DNA from: JBEVJC01 sp040510375
GTDB lineage: Bacteria; Bacteroidota; Bacteroidia; Chitinophagales; Chitinophagaceae
Direction of reading: 5' to 3'
NCBI GenBank assembly: GCA_040510375.1
Contig: JBEVJC010000014.1
Span: forward strand, 62,001 to 126,000
DNA: 64,000 nt
Numbering within the stretch: the first letter of the stretch is position 1; every line of letters begins with the position of its first letter. Shown here one piece after another: positions 45,250 to 54,419 of the stretch. Under the pieces are notes generated by a model that did not search any database, had not been told where the DNA came from, and worked only from the letters and a program-made list of their open reading frames with translations. The position numbers and the translations under genes are program-made.

Positions 45250-45945
45250 TTAATGAACAAATGCTTTTGCGTCAACAGTAATACCAGGGCTCATTGAGCT
45301 GGCCATACTTACGCCTCTTACATAGGTACCTTTTGCAGAAGATGGTTTTGCACGAAGGATCGCATTGATCAGCTCCTGGCTGTTCTCAGCAATCTTTTCA
45401 GGCGAGAAGCTTATACGGCCGATAGAAGCATGGATGATTCCCACTTTATCAACCTTGAAAGCGATTTTACCACCTTTTACATCATTGATAGCATTTGCAA
45501 CATCATTGGTAACCGTTCCTGTTTTAGGATTCGGCATGAGGTTACGTGGTCCGAGTACCTTACCCAGGCGACCGATCTTCGGCATTACAGATGGTGTGGC
45601 GATAATTACATCCACATCTACCCAGCCACCTTCGATCTTGGTTACAAACTCATCGAGACCAACATAGTCGGCACCCGCTGCCCTTGCTTCTGCTTCCTTA
45701 TCAGGAGTGCAGAGAACCAATACGCGTTTTGTTTTACCGGTACCGTGAGGCAGGTTAACTGTACCACGGATTGCCTGGTCAGCCTTCTTGGGATCAACAC
45801 CCAGACGGACGTGCAGGTCTACCGAAGCATCAAACTTGCAGGTGGTAATTGATTTTACCAATGCAGATGCTTCTTTCAAAGTGTATACTTTGTTGCCGTC
45901 AACTTTACCATTGACCGCTTTTCTTTTTTTGCTAATGAATGCCAT
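45250..45945 (-). CDS. rplA: Ribosomal protein L1
   Basis: A 231-residue protein of the L1 stalk, which moves E-site tRNA. RNLMPNPKTGTVTNDVANAI is a diagnostic stretch, along with VRGVSMASSMSPGI at the end. It follows rplK at 83 bases. In other bacteria free L1 represses the rplKA mRNA. Confidence 0.97.
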   Translation of the reverse strand: MAFISKKRKAVNGKVDGNKVYTLKEASALVKSITTCKFDASVDLHVRLGVDPKKADQAIRGTVNLPHGTGKTKRVLVLCTPDKEAEARAAGADYVGLDEFVTKIEGGWVDVDVIIATPSVMPKIGRLGKVLGPRNLMPNPKTGTVTNDVANAINDVKGGKIAFKVDKVGIIHASIGRISFSPEKIAENSQELINAILRAKPSSAKGTYVRGVSMASSMSPGITVDAKAFVH

Positions 45946-46028
45946 TTTAATTCTTTTTTGCCCTGGCTTCCGATCTTCCCGGCTGATTTAAACCAGCCGT
46001 TGGGAACAGTACTCCAGGTGGTTTAGGT

Positions 46029-46472
46029 TTAATTTTCCCAGGGGGCTTTACCGTCAACATTTAATCCCATGCTGCGGGCTGTACCGGCAACCATTTTCAT
46101 GGCGCTTTCTACAGTGAAGCAGTTAAGGTCAGGCATCTTGTCTTCAGCGATTGCCTTTACCTGATCCCAGGTAACCTTACCAACTTTGCTACGATTACTT
46201 TCCTTGGAACCTTTTTGAATTTTAGCGGCATCCATCAGCTGGATAGCTGCGGGTGGTGTCTTGATGACGAATTCAAAACTTTTGTCTGTGTAAACAGTAA
46301 TAAGTACCGGAAGTACTTTTCCTGGTTTGTCCTGTGTTCTTGCATTGAACTGCTTACAGAATTCCATGATGTTAACACCTTTGGAACCTAAAGCCGGACC
46401 GATTGGAGGTGCTGGGTTGGCCTGGCCACCCTTGCACTGCAGCTTAACAAAGCCGGAGATCTCTTTTGCCAT
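46029..46472 (-). CDS. rplK: Ribosomal protein L11
   Basis: The 147-residue protein binds the GTPase-associated centre of 23S rRNA. KLQCKGGQANPAPPIGPALG and GVNIMEFCKQFNART are hallmarks, and the C-terminal RNA-binding domain follows. It is the first gene of the rplK-rplA-rplJ-rplL unit and has its own promoter at 46592 to 46622, about 120 bases upstream. Confidence 0.97.
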   Translation of the reverse strand: MAKEISGFVKLQCKGGQANPAPPIGPALGSKGVNIMEFCKQFNARTQDKPGKVLPVLITVYTDKSFEFVIKTPPAAIQLMDAAKIQKGSKESNRSKVGKVTWDQVKAIAEDKMPDLNCFTVESAMKMVAGTARSMGLNVDGKAPWEN

Positions 46473-46591
46473 TTTTTTCCTTTTTTTTGGTAATAGCGAC
46501 CGTTCATTAAAGCTTGATACCTAATTACTTAGTCTCCCAAATTCCTCATTCCTGACGCGGGTCAGAATCTTCTAAAGAACTTATTGGGGTG

Positions 46592-46622
46592 CAAAGATAG
46601 GGGCTGGAAGCGGATTTGCGAA
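46592..46622 (-). promoter_or_regulatory. Promoter of the rplKAJL unit
   Basis: TATCTTTG (46592 to 46599) is a good -7 element. TTCG at 46619 to 46622 lies exactly 19 bases upstream and is one base off the -33 TTTG. Part of this promoter lies inside the first copy of the tandem repeat. Confidence 0.65.
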
Positions 46623-46780
46623 GATTCAGGTTAACTTTTTGTTTAATCGGGGCTGGAAGCGGATTTGTGAAGATACAATCTGCCTCGCTTCATCAGGGAC
46701 TGGAAGCGATATGGTAAGATTCATTCTACTTTTATTTAACCGGAGGCTGGAACAGGGAGTATTGATAGATTAACCACGGT
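46600..46780. repeat. Degenerate tandem repeat, about 47 bases, four copies
   Basis: Copies of GGGCTGGAAGCGGATTTG-CGAAGAT begin near 46600, 46649, 46696 and 46742 and grow less alike with distance from rplK. They fill most of the 387-base spacer between rplK and the membrane protein gene. Confidence 0.75.
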
Positions 46781-46859
46781 GGAACGGGTAAGGTGATGGT
46801 TTTTATCAGAACCGGGTATCGATTACTCCGGTTATGAGGATCGGGACAAAATGTACTAG

Positions 46860-48464
46860 TTATGGATCAAGCCGGTAGAATAAAAACCCTTCTGTCTGGT
46901 CGACCAGCACCTGTTTATTATAATCCGGAAATTTAAAATGAAGGAAATCGGGTCTGCTTCGTAGGGTTTGCCTGCTGGCAACAGCAATTATGGGCGGACC
47001 TGATTTCAAAAATGGCCTGTTATAAAACTCAGCCACGTTGATAATAAATATTGTCGGTGACTTCGTATCGATTGCCAGGTCTGCATTACCCTCTATAAAA
47101 AGATACCTGGCAGCACCTGGTTGACTGGCCCATCGGTCCCAGGCAAGTATTTTCCTGTAAGTAACCGGGTCTACCTTGTCGGCAGTAGATGCATCATGCA
47201 TATTCCTGTAAAAATAGGAATCGGATATATATCGGTTGGCTGGCCATTGGTACGATTGATATACGATTTCAGCAACAGTATATAAAAGATATCCAGCAAT
47301 GAAAATCCGTAGCAGGTATTTATTCCAACCCCTTGCCATCTGAACAATCAGGGGGATCAGTAAAAAACCTACCAGTTTCAAATGACGGCTATGGTGGTCC
47401 ACCCTGGTATTTCCCAGGTAACAAAGAATTAAAAACCCGCCAACGAATACAAAAAGATATACGATCAGCCTGAAGTATGGCCTTAAATTTTTCTTTCCTC
47501 CTGTCCGGCTCAAAAGCCATAACAGGATCACAATACAAAGGGTGTAACTCAGGTAATGGAACAAAACTGAAAGAGGCCCACCAATAATTGTTTCAATCCT
47601 GCCAATCAGCTGCTGGATGGAAAACCCTCCTGCAATGGGCGAGGCAAGGGGCATCAGGAAATCATCCGGCCTGATACTGGTATCAAAATTAAATTCCGGA
47701 TGAAGTCCGTTCCGGATATACCACAAACCAAGTCCCGAGGCAAGTATTACACCCGCAATCAGGAAATAAACCCGGGATCCCATCAGGTTCTTTGCCCTGC
47801 CACTCCAGGATTGTTCAGTATCCATCTGTTCCCGGATTTTCCAGATAACAACTGCTCCGCAATACACAAGCATAGTTGTTTTGGCAATGAAACAAGCAAG
47901 CGCCAGCAAGAATACAAACAGGAAGCTGGCAGGATTGTACGATTTAAGTCTGGCCACATATAGAACAAACCAGGGGAATACCGCAAACGAAAGGATCTCC
48001 CCGCCCTGGTAAACAAAAAAATTGATATAGAGATTGGCTGAACAAAGGATAACAAGAACGCTTAATGCGGTCGTGCTTTCATCAAATCCGAAAAAACGAA
48101 AGATTAATCTGTAACCAATGAGACCAGCCACTGTGGCAAGCACAGTAACAACGATACAGGAAACACCAAGAGGTATATGAAGTAAAAGGGAGAACAGGGC
48201 GGGTACCATCCATTGCCCGGGCGACCACCACGCCATAAATTTCAGGTCGACCTGCCGGAGATCTGCATAACTCAGGTCCTGCAAAACATTAAATTGATTG
48301 GTCTGCAATGTTCCCTCCATCGCAAAAAAGCCATACACGCTGTCGATGGTAAGGACCAACGGTTTTAATGCAAGCAGGATCACCAATAAAATAAACAGGA
48401 TCCCTGTGAGGGTCCGGACACGATGGCTGAATTTATCTGTACTTAAATTCTGGATGCTGGGCAT
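46860..48464 (-). CDS. Polytopic membrane protein, possible GT-C glycosyltransferase
   Basis: A 534-residue protein with about ten or eleven membrane helices and a soluble C-terminal part of about 120 residues (from RYISDSYFYRN on). I do not recognise a family. Its layout recalls GT-C glycosyltransferases. It lies 25 bases downstream of the sulfatase gene on the same strand and probably shares its transcript. The pair interrupts the usual nusG to rplK order. Confidence 0.6.
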   Translation of the reverse strand: MPSIQNLSTDKFSHRVRTLTGILFILLVILLALKPLVLTIDSVYGFFAMEGTLQTNQFNVLQDLSYADLRQVDLKFMAWWSPGQWMVPALFSLLLHIPLGVSCIVVTVLATVAGLIGYRLIFRFFGFDESTTALSVLVILCSANLYINFFVYQGGEILSFAVFPWFVLYVARLKSYNPASFLFVFLLALACFIAKTTMLVYCGAVVIWKIREQMDTEQSWSGRAKNLMGSRVYFLIAGVILASGLGLWYIRNGLHPEFNFDTSIRPDDFLMPLASPIAGGFSIQQLIGRIETIIGGPLSVLFHYLSYTLCIVILLWLLSRTGGKKNLRPYFRLIVYLFVFVGGFLILCYLGNTRVDHHSRHLKLVGFLLIPLIVQMARGWNKYLLRIFIAGYLLYTVAEIVYQSYQWPANRYISDSYFYRNMHDASTADKVDPVTYRKILAWDRWASQPGAARYLFIEGNADLAIDTKSPTIFIINVAEFYNRPFLKSGPPIIAVASRQTLRSRPDFLHFKFPDYNKQVLVDQTEGFLFYRLDP

Positions 48465-48489
48465 AAGAAAAGGTAAAATACAAAAAACT

Positions 48490-50466
48490 CTACCGACTCA
48501 GAAAGTCTCCGTAAACCTTTTGCATCATGGCCTTGCCCGCGTCTTCCTGTGCAGGGCCGGAATTCCCATCCTTCATTATCACCTGTTTCCCTACATTATC
48601 GAATACCAGCACTCCGCTTGTATCAACATAACCGAATCCATTGTTAAAGGTGAAAAAAGCCCAGTGTTTCTGCCTCGGATCGGCCATATCCTTACTAAAT
48701 GGAAAGAGAGCTCCGGTTTTTGTACGATCAACCAGGCCGTTAATCATTTCCCTGCCCTCCGGCCATTTATTTGTTTCCCATTTGATATTATCTGGTTCCG
48801 GATGTAACTGCCGGACTAAAGTCTCTGCGATATCAAGCTGTGACACCGGCTGCGAAACAATTAAACCGCGCTGGGTAATGGCACCACCTGTCCACAACAT
48901 CGGGGTCCTGAAATCATCCGAACGCCTTCCCGTCTCCGGCAACGGATGCCCATGATCCCCGATAATTATAATAACGGTATTATTCCACCAGGGCCTTGTT
49001 TTACAACTATCGATAAAATCGCCGACTACCTGATCCGTGTAGTGTAATGAATTCAGGAACATGCGGGGAATATCCCTTCCCTTAATCACTGCATCAACAG
49101 GTACTTCAAATGGTTCATGGCTGCTAAGTGTAAGCCAGCTTGCAAAGAATGGTTGTTTTGTTTTGTCAAGATCCGCAAGCACCCGTTTCATCACCACGCC
49201 ATCATGTGCGCCCCATTTTGAATTCATTTCGGATGAAGAAAAATCTGACTTCCCGATGATGGGGTCAAAACCACTATGCACGAGATAGGATTTTATATTG
49301 GCAAATTCGGTTTCCCCTCCATAAAAAAACGGGGCACTGTATCCAAGGCCACGGAATACCTGGGGCAGTGCGTTGATCTTGGACGATTTTCCCGGTGAAT
49401 GGATAATAGTGGTGTTGGGCATTGCGGGGTAGCCACTCAGGATTGCGGGAACTCCCTTATTGGTCCTGTCTCCACTCGCATAACTATTGGTAAAAAAAAT
49501 ACCGTCTTTTTTATATTCATTAAACCTCGGGGTAATGGGCTGGCCGCCAATTGCGATATTGATGGCTTTTTCAGTAAAGCTTTCCCAGATCAGGACAATC
49601 ACATTGGGGGGAGTATCACTGTCTTTATTGATCCATTGAATATGTTTCAGGTCGGCCTCCTGTTGTTTATCCAGGTAGGGTAATGAATCCCGGAGTCCTG
49701 TCTGGTCAACGGCATACAGACTATCAACGATAGAATCCATGCGCCCTGCCTGGAAATAGTTATATGGATTTTTGGTACCTCCGTCTTTTCCAAAAACGCT
49801 ATGTATGAAATTCCAGCTGGCGTTTATCGCAGCATGGTTGGCAAAAGATATCGTCGAAAAATATACACTGCTCTGGTTTAACGGCGATTGCTGGAAGCCG
49901 CCACGGATGGGAATCAGCAGTGTCCCCATAAAAATAAGAAGTAATACGCCGGTCAGTACCTTACGGTTATTCTGTTGCTGGAAAAAAATCCGTTTCAGCA
50001 TAATATTGAAACAAAAATAAAAAAGCGCGTAACTGGCGATGAAAAAGAAAAGTATCCAGGCAATGGGCAGGTGGCCGATAGATGCCATGGCCTCTTTTGG
50101 CGTGGTCAGGAATTTAAGTGGAGTAGAATCAATCCTGAAACCCCAGGCATTGTAAAGTTCAAGATCAGACAGGCAAATAACCGAGATCAGCAACAATACA
50201 ATAAATGTATAAATCTTGTAGATCAGTAACCGGCGGAAGAAATGGATGAACAGGCTCAGGATAACAAATAAAACCACCGGCAGCAAAATATAGGCGGCAA
50301 CCGAAAGGTCCATCCTGAGGCCGAACCAGAATGACTTTGCTATAACGGCACCAGGCAGTTTTGATGTTTTGTCGGAGTGGTACAATAAAAACAGTACCCG
50401 CATCAGGTCGAAGAATACAACCCAGCTAAAAAAATAAATCAGCAGAAATTTAAACTTGGCTCCCAT
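48490..50466 (-). CDS. LTA-synthase-like membrane sulfatase / phosphoglycerol transferase
   Basis: The 658-residue protein has five N-terminal membrane helices (to about 190) and an extracytoplasmic alkaline-phosphatase-fold domain. NVIVLIWESF holds the first metal-binding Glu. SGDRTNKGVPAIL has the Thr nucleophile position. IIIIGDHGHPLPE carries the metal-binding Asp and His. Relatives transfer phosphoglycerol or phosphoethanolamine onto lipids and glycans at the outer face of the inner membrane. Gram-negative Bacteroidota lack lipoteichoic acid, so a lipid or glycan modification is more likely here. It starts 120 bases after the nusG stop with a terminator between, so it is a separate unit. 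Confidence 0.88.
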   Translation of the reverse strand: MGAKFKFLLIYFFSWVVFFDLMRVLFLLYHSDKTSKLPGAVIAKSFWFGLRMDLSVAAYILLPVVLFVILSLFIHFFRRLLIYKIYTFIVLLLISVICLSDLELYNAWGFRIDSTPLKFLTTPKEAMASIGHLPIAWILFFFIASYALFYFCFNIMLKRIFFQQQNNRKVLTGVLLLIFMGTLLIPIRGGFQQSPLNQSSVYFSTISFANHAAINASWNFIHSVFGKDGGTKNPYNYFQAGRMDSIVDSLYAVDQTGLRDSLPYLDKQQEADLKHIQWINKDSDTPPNVIVLIWESFTEKAINIAIGGQPITPRFNEYKKDGIFFTNSYASGDRTNKGVPAILSGYPAMPNTTIIHSPGKSSKINALPQVFRGLGYSAPFFYGGETEFANIKSYLVHSGFDPIIGKSDFSSSEMNSKWGAHDGVVMKRVLADLDKTKQPFFASWLTLSSHEPFEVPVDAVIKGRDIPRMFLNSLHYTDQVVGDFIDSCKTRPWWNNTVIIIIGDHGHPLPETGRRSDDFRTPMLWTGGAITQRGLIVSQPVSQLDIAETLVRQLHPEPDNIKWETNKWPEGREMINGLVDRTKTGALFPFSKDMADPRQKHWAFFTFNNGFGYVDTSGVLVFDNVGKQVIMKDGNSGPAQEDAGKAMMQKVYGDFLSR

Positions 50467-50528
50467 TGAAATGACAAGATGGTTTTAAATCCGGGTAAAG
50501 TTCGTTTAATACATTTAACCTGGCATAT

Positions 50529-50562
50529 TAAAAAAGCCATCCCCGCAGATGCAGGGATGGCC
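50529..50562 (-). terminator. Intrinsic terminator after nusG
   Basis: GCCATCCC and GGGATGGC pair around a 10-base loop, followed by six T on the minus strand. It ends the tuf-secE-nusG unit. Confidence 0.9.
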
Positions 50563-50585
50563 AGTCTATTCAATACCAGGAGATC

Positions 50586-51167
50586 TTAGCTGATTTTCTC
50601 AACCTGCATATAGTTCAGCTCCACCGGAGTGGAACGTCCGAAGATCTTCACGGTTACTTTCAGTTTTTTCTTTTCGTCGGTTACCTCTTCAATTACACCG
50701 TTGAAATCATTAAACGGTCCTTCGATAATTTTGATGGTTTCGCCAACGATGAACGGTTCGCTCATGCTGATACCACCAGCTTCTGCCATTTCATCCATTT
50801 TACCCAGCATCTTGTTCACTTCGGCCTTGCGGAGTGCGATGGGATTTTCCTTACCGAGGAAATGGATAACGCTATTGGTGTTTTTGATGGTGTCACGGAG
50901 ATCGTCGTTCAGTTTACCTTCGGTTACCTCGATCATTACATAACCGGGATAATAGTTACGTTCCCGCATTACCTTTTTACCATTGGCAACCTTGTATACT
51001 TTTTCCACAGGAAGGAACACCTGTTTCACGACTTCCGTCCAGCCGCCACGGGAGATCTCCTTATCAAGGTATTCCTTCACCTTCCGCTCCTTGCCACTCA
51101 CCACACGAAGGACGAACCATTTGGTCTCCTGCTGTTGTACGTTGTCGTTATTACTTGTTGCTTCCAT
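50586..51167 (-). CDS. nusG: Transcription termination/antitermination factor NusG
   Basis: The 193-residue protein has the NGN domain (KWFVLRVVSGKERKVKEYL, then RNYYPGYVMIEV) and a C-terminal KOW domain (GETIKIIEGPFNDFNGVIEE). NusG binds RNA polymerase and links it to the ribosome or Rho. It lies 6 bases after secE, the standard pair, and ends before a terminator instead of leading into rplK. Confidence 0.97.
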   Translation of the reverse strand: MEATSNNDNVQQQETKWFVLRVVSGKERKVKEYLDKEISRGGWTEVVKQVFLPVEKVYKVANGKKVMRERNYYPGYVMIEVTEGKLNDDLRDTIKNTNSVIHFLGKENPIALRKAEVNKMLGKMDEMAEAGGISMSEPFIVGETIKIIEGPFNDFNGVIEEVTDEKKKLKVTVKIFGRSTPVELNYMQVEKIS

Positions 51168-51173
51168 TGCTGC

Positions 51174-51368
51174 TTAGAAAAATATGTTGTAAACGAATTT
51201 TAGTCCGCCACCTATGAGTACATCAAGTCCCCAGACAATTCCAGTGATTACCAGCGTAGAAACCAGCACAATCATGGTTGATTGCTGCAGCTGGTTCCAG
51301 TTTGGCCAGGTCACTTTTTCAGTCAGTTCTTTATAGGACTCGCTGAAGTAAGTTGTGATTTTGTTCAT
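51174..51368 (-). CDS. secE: Preprotein translocase subunit SecE
   Basis: A 64-residue single-spanning form. KELTEKVTWPNWNQLQQSTM is the amphipathic helix diagnostic of SecE, followed by one membrane helix. It clamps SecY in the translocon. It lies between tRNA-Trp and nusG, the standard order. Confidence 0.96.
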   Translation of the reverse strand: MNKITTYFSESYKELTEKVTWPNWNQLQQSTMIVLVSTLVITGIVWGLDVLIGGGLKFVYNIFF

Positions 51369-51386
51369 TGTTTTCTATTTACTACG

Positions 51387-51457
51387 CACGGGCACTAGGA
51401 TTCGAACCCAGATCAAAGGTTTTGGAGACCCGTATGCTACCGTTGCACCATGCCCGT
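51387..51457 (-). tRNA. tRNA-Trp (anticodon CCA)
   Basis: A 71-base tRNA with acceptor ACGGGCA/TGCCCGT, anticodon loop CTCCAAA and GGGTTCGAATCC T arm; the D-loop is short. It lies between tuf and secE, as in many bacteria. Confidence 0.93.
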
Positions 51458-51566
51458 AGATGGTTTGTGTCCGGATAATCTGCTTCGGCCGGAACGACAG
51501 GATGCCATCCTGAACAAAACGGGAAACCCAACACAAACCGCTATAAATTAAGAACTTTTTTTAACA

Positions 51567-51601
51567 ACAAAGTACTTAAGCTTGTTGCTTAAGTACTTTG
51601 T
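51567..51601. other. Perfect 15-base hairpin between tuf and tRNA-Trp
   Basis: ACAAAGTACTTAAGC and GCTTAAGTACTTTGT pair perfectly around TTGTT. On the minus transcript it is followed by A-rich, not U-rich, sequence, so it is not a normal terminator. It may be a processing or mRNA 3'-end stabilising element. Confidence 0.65.
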
Positions 51602-51650
51602 ATGATATAAAGACACTAGCCAAGTCCCTGTAAAACAGGGTACTTAGGTC

Positions 51651-52838
51651 TTATTTAAGGATTTCAGTAACCTGTCCGGCACCTACTGTACGTCCACCTT
51701 CGCGGATCGCAAATTTCAAACCTTTCTCCATCGCGATTGGCTGGATCAGTTTTACTTTCAGTGAGGTGTTATCACCAGGCATAACCATTTCAGTTCCTTC
51801 ATTCAGTTCAACTTCACCGGTTACGTCAGTTGTACGGAAGTAGAACTGAGGGCGATATTTCTGGAAGAATGGAGTGTGACGTCCACCTTCGTCTTTTGAC
51901 AGTACATAGATCTCGCAACGGAATTCAGTGTGCGGAGTGATAGATCCTGGTTTGCAGATAACCATACCACGACGGATCTGGGTCTTTTCAATACCACGGA
52001 GCAGCAGACCTGCGTTATCACCAGCTTCACCTTCATCAAGGATCTTGCGGAACATTTCAACACCTGTTACAACAGAGTTCAACGGTGTGTCGATCAGACC
52101 TACGATTTCAACTCCTTCACCGGTTTTAACACGACCTCTTTCGATACGGCCAGTGGCAACAGTACCACGACCAGTGATAGAGAATACGTCTTCAACCGAC
52201 ATCAGGAACGGAAGATCAACCGGACGTGGAGGCAGGGGAATATATTCATCCACTGCATTCATCAGTTCGGTGATTGCACCAACCCATTTTTCGTCACCAG
52301 CAAGTGCGCCGGTAGCAGAACCCTTGATAATTGGAGTGTTGTCACCGTCAAAACCACGTTTTGTCAGCTCATCACGGATTTCCATTTCAACAAGGTCAAG
52401 CAGTTCAGGGTCATCAACAAGGTCAACCTTGTTCATGAATACAACCATACGGGGTACACCTACCTGGCGGGCCAGGAGGATGTGTTCTTTTGTTTGTGGC
52501 ATTGGTCCGTCAGTTGCAGCTACTACGAGGATAGCTCCATCCATCTGGGCGGCACCAGTGATCATGTTTTTCACATAGTCAGCGTGACCGGGACAGTCAA
52601 CGTGAGCATAGTGACGGCTGTCAGTCTGATACTCAACGTGAGCAGTATTGATGGTGATACCCCTTTCTTTTTCTTCAGGAGCTCCGTCAATTTCATCATA
52701 TTTTTTTGCTGTCGCCAGACCCCTTTTAGAAAGGATTTCTGTAATAGCGGCAGTCAACGTGGTCTTACCATGGTCAACGTGACCAATCGTACCAATGTTT
52801 ACGTGGGGTTTGTCCCTCTTAAAGGTCTCTTTTGACAT
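51651..52838 (-). CDS. tuf: Elongation factor Tu
   Basis: The 395-residue GTPase delivers aminoacyl-tRNA to the ribosome. The P-loop GHVDHGKTTLT, DCPGHADYVKNM and MNKVDLVDD (NKxD) are intact, and the C-terminal beta barrels follow. It is preceded by four tRNA genes and followed by tRNA-Trp, secE and nusG, the arrangement of the tufB operon in Escherichia coli. The main promoter lies before the first tRNA (53568 to 53596). Confidence 0.98.
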   Translation of the reverse strand: MSKETFKRDKPHVNIGTIGHVDHGKTTLTAAITEILSKRGLATAKKYDEIDGAPEEKERGITINTAHVEYQTDSRHYAHVDCPGHADYVKNMITGAAQMDGAILVVAATDGPMPQTKEHILLARQVGVPRMVVFMNKVDLVDDPELLDLVEMEIRDELTKRGFDGDNTPIIKGSATGALAGDEKWVGAITELMNAVDEYIPLPPRPVDLPFLMSVEDVFSITGRGTVATGRIERGRVKTGEGVEIVGLIDTPLNSVVTGVEMFRKILDEGEAGDNAGLLLRGIEKTQIRRGMVICKPGSITPHTEFRCEIYVLSKDEGGRHTPFFQKYRPQFYFRTTDVTGEVELNEGTEMVMPGDNTSLKVKLIQPIAMEKGLKFAIREGGRTVGAGQVTEILK

Positions 52839-52970
52839 TGTTATGTGTTTTTAAAGTTGTTTATAAGTAACGATTTGAAAAAAACGATCCATTGTTATTT
52901 GAAATTCCCATTCTTACAGTGTAACCCCCACGATTCAAATTCCAATTTCACGATTATTCAATTCACCAGG

Positions 52971-53042
<72 letters not shown>

Positions 53043-53122
53043 GTAGTTCAGTTAGCAGAACCCGGCCGGAAGATCCGTGAAGCACCTTAGTGCTCCATTT
53101 CAGGCTGCCTACTGAAAAAATG

Positions 53123-53195
53123 AGCGGGAGACGAGGCTCGAACTCGCCACCTATAGCTTGGAAGGCTATCGCTCTACCAAATGAGCTACTCCCGC
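53123..53195 (-). tRNA. tRNA-Gly (anticodon TCC)
   Basis: 73 bases, acceptor GCGGGAG/CTCCCGC, anticodon stem ATAGC/GCTAT with loop CTTCCAA. Third of the cluster. Confidence 0.95.
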
Positions 53196-53303
53196 AGTCG
53201 AAACGTGACATGAAATAAAATTTCCGATCACCTGGTCTGTAAAAGAACTAATGCCTCCTGGTTTACGTGAGTAAACCGTTTGGCATGTCGAAATGAAAAA
53301 CCG

Positions 53304-53386
<83 letters not shown>

Positions 53387-53458
53387 GGAATTTCCAGTTA
53401 TCCGAAAGAGGCGGAAAGATAATCCTTTACCGCTTATAATCCGAACGATCTGTCAAAG

Positions 53459-53531
53459 AGCCGAAGAAGGGAGTCGAACCCCCGACCTACTGATTACAAA
53501 TCAGTTGCTCTACCAACTGAGCTACTTCGGC
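53459..53531 (-). tRNA. tRNA-Thr (anticodon TGT)
   Basis: 73 bases, acceptor GCCGAAG/CTTCGGC, anticodon stem ACTGA/TCAGT with loop TTTGTAA. First tRNA of the cluster, about 37 bases after the promoter. Confidence 0.95.
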
Positions 53532-53567
53532 TTATTGTATAAAGAACTACCCCCTTTTTTGGGAAGG

Positions 53568-53596
53568 CAAAGGTAAGGGAAATTGATAATTGCAAA
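53568..53596 (-). promoter_or_regulatory. Bacteroidota promoter of the tRNA-tuf operon
   Basis: TACCTTTG (53568 to 53575) is a full -7 element, and TTTG (53593 to 53596) lies 17 bases upstream as -33. This is the clearest promoter in the window and supports the phylum assignment. Confidence 0.8.
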
Positions 53597-53723
53597 AACT
53601 TTACAAAAGGATTTTTTTACTTGTTTTCAGTTAGTTGCGTGTTGTGTGGAGAAATGCGCGCCAGATATGGGTTTGAGGCAACCCGGTTAATTGGATGGAG
53701 AGCCGGTTGTTACCCGGAGGGGC

Positions 53724-53771
53724 AAAAAAAATCCCGGGTCAGTGGTTAAAATGAAACCTCCTGACCCGGGA
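53724..53771 (-). terminator. Intrinsic terminator of hpf
   Basis: TCCCGGGTCA and TGACCCGGGA form a 10-base stem, with an inner GGTT/AACC pairing, followed by eight T on the minus strand. It lies 30 bases after the hpf stop. Confidence 0.9.
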
Positions 53772-53800
53772 CATTGACCCGGTTTACCGGGATAGATTGT

Positions 53801-54106
53801 TTAAGCGGCTTGCTTTTCTTTTTTCCGTTTGATCTGGTTTACGATCGAATCCAGTGCGGCATCGAAAGAACCTTCAAATGATTTACTTGTTGATTTTACA
53901 AAAAATTCCTGTCGCGGTACATGTATCCGGATCTCGGCTATTTTGTCTTTGATCGTATGAACTACATTGTCTAATTTAAGAAAAACACTGACTTTGATGA
54001 TGCGGTCGTTGAAGGTGTTAAGTTTTTCAAGTTTGCGGTTAACATACTCAATTAACGAACTGTCCGCATCAAATCGAACTGTCTGAATGTTTACGTTCAT
54101 AATCAT
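53801..54106 (-). CDS. hpf: Ribosome hibernation-promoting factor, short form
   Basis: The 101-residue protein matches the HPF/YfiA family (NIQTVRFDADSSLIEYVNRK at the start, FEGSFDAALDSIVNQIKRKK at the end). It binds the decoding centre of inactive ribosomes. It lacks the C-terminal dimerization domain of long HPF. It follows xerC on the same strand, at 313 bases, and has its own terminator. Confidence 0.93.
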   Translation of the reverse strand: MIMNVNIQTVRFDADSSLIEYVNRKLEKLNTFNDRIIKVSVFLKLDNVVHTIKDKIAEIRIHVPRQEFFVKSTSKSFEGSFDAALDSIVNQIKRKKEKQAA

Positions 54107-54419
54107 TTTTTTTTCTGTGAAACAATATTGTAAAGAACTGCTTAACAGGGCCGGCAGGTGGTCGCCACCCTCATCATGAAGTTAACGATAAAGACATTTG
54201 TCAACAAGGATTTCGGGTTAATTTTCTTGTAAGGAAAACACCCGAAAACACCGTATTTTCCCGGTAGTCTTTCAGTGTTCCAACCATGAGACCGGCGTGT
54301 TTCCTTTTTAAATTTTTCGGGGTAATCTCGTACCGGAAATGTGATTGACTGAAGGCAATCCGGGCATGGACCTGGTTTAGACCCGGGTGATCTGACAATG
54401 GACTTACATTCCCTGCCCT
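54107..54419. other. Spacer between xerC and hpf
   Basis: Apart from a 65-codon minus-strand frame with no family features, nothing is seen. It presumably holds the hpf promoter, not recognised. Confidence 0.4.

Larger units (their letters stand above)
46473..46859. other. Spacer upstream of rplK
   Basis: No gene is seen. It contains the rplK leader, its promoter and the tandem repeats. An rRNA-like L1-binding structure may exist in the leader but I cannot show it by eye. Confidence 0.5.

Noticed and set aside
51930..52835. 301-codon plus-strand frame over tuf
   Set aside because: Antisense of a highly biased gene; no domain features.
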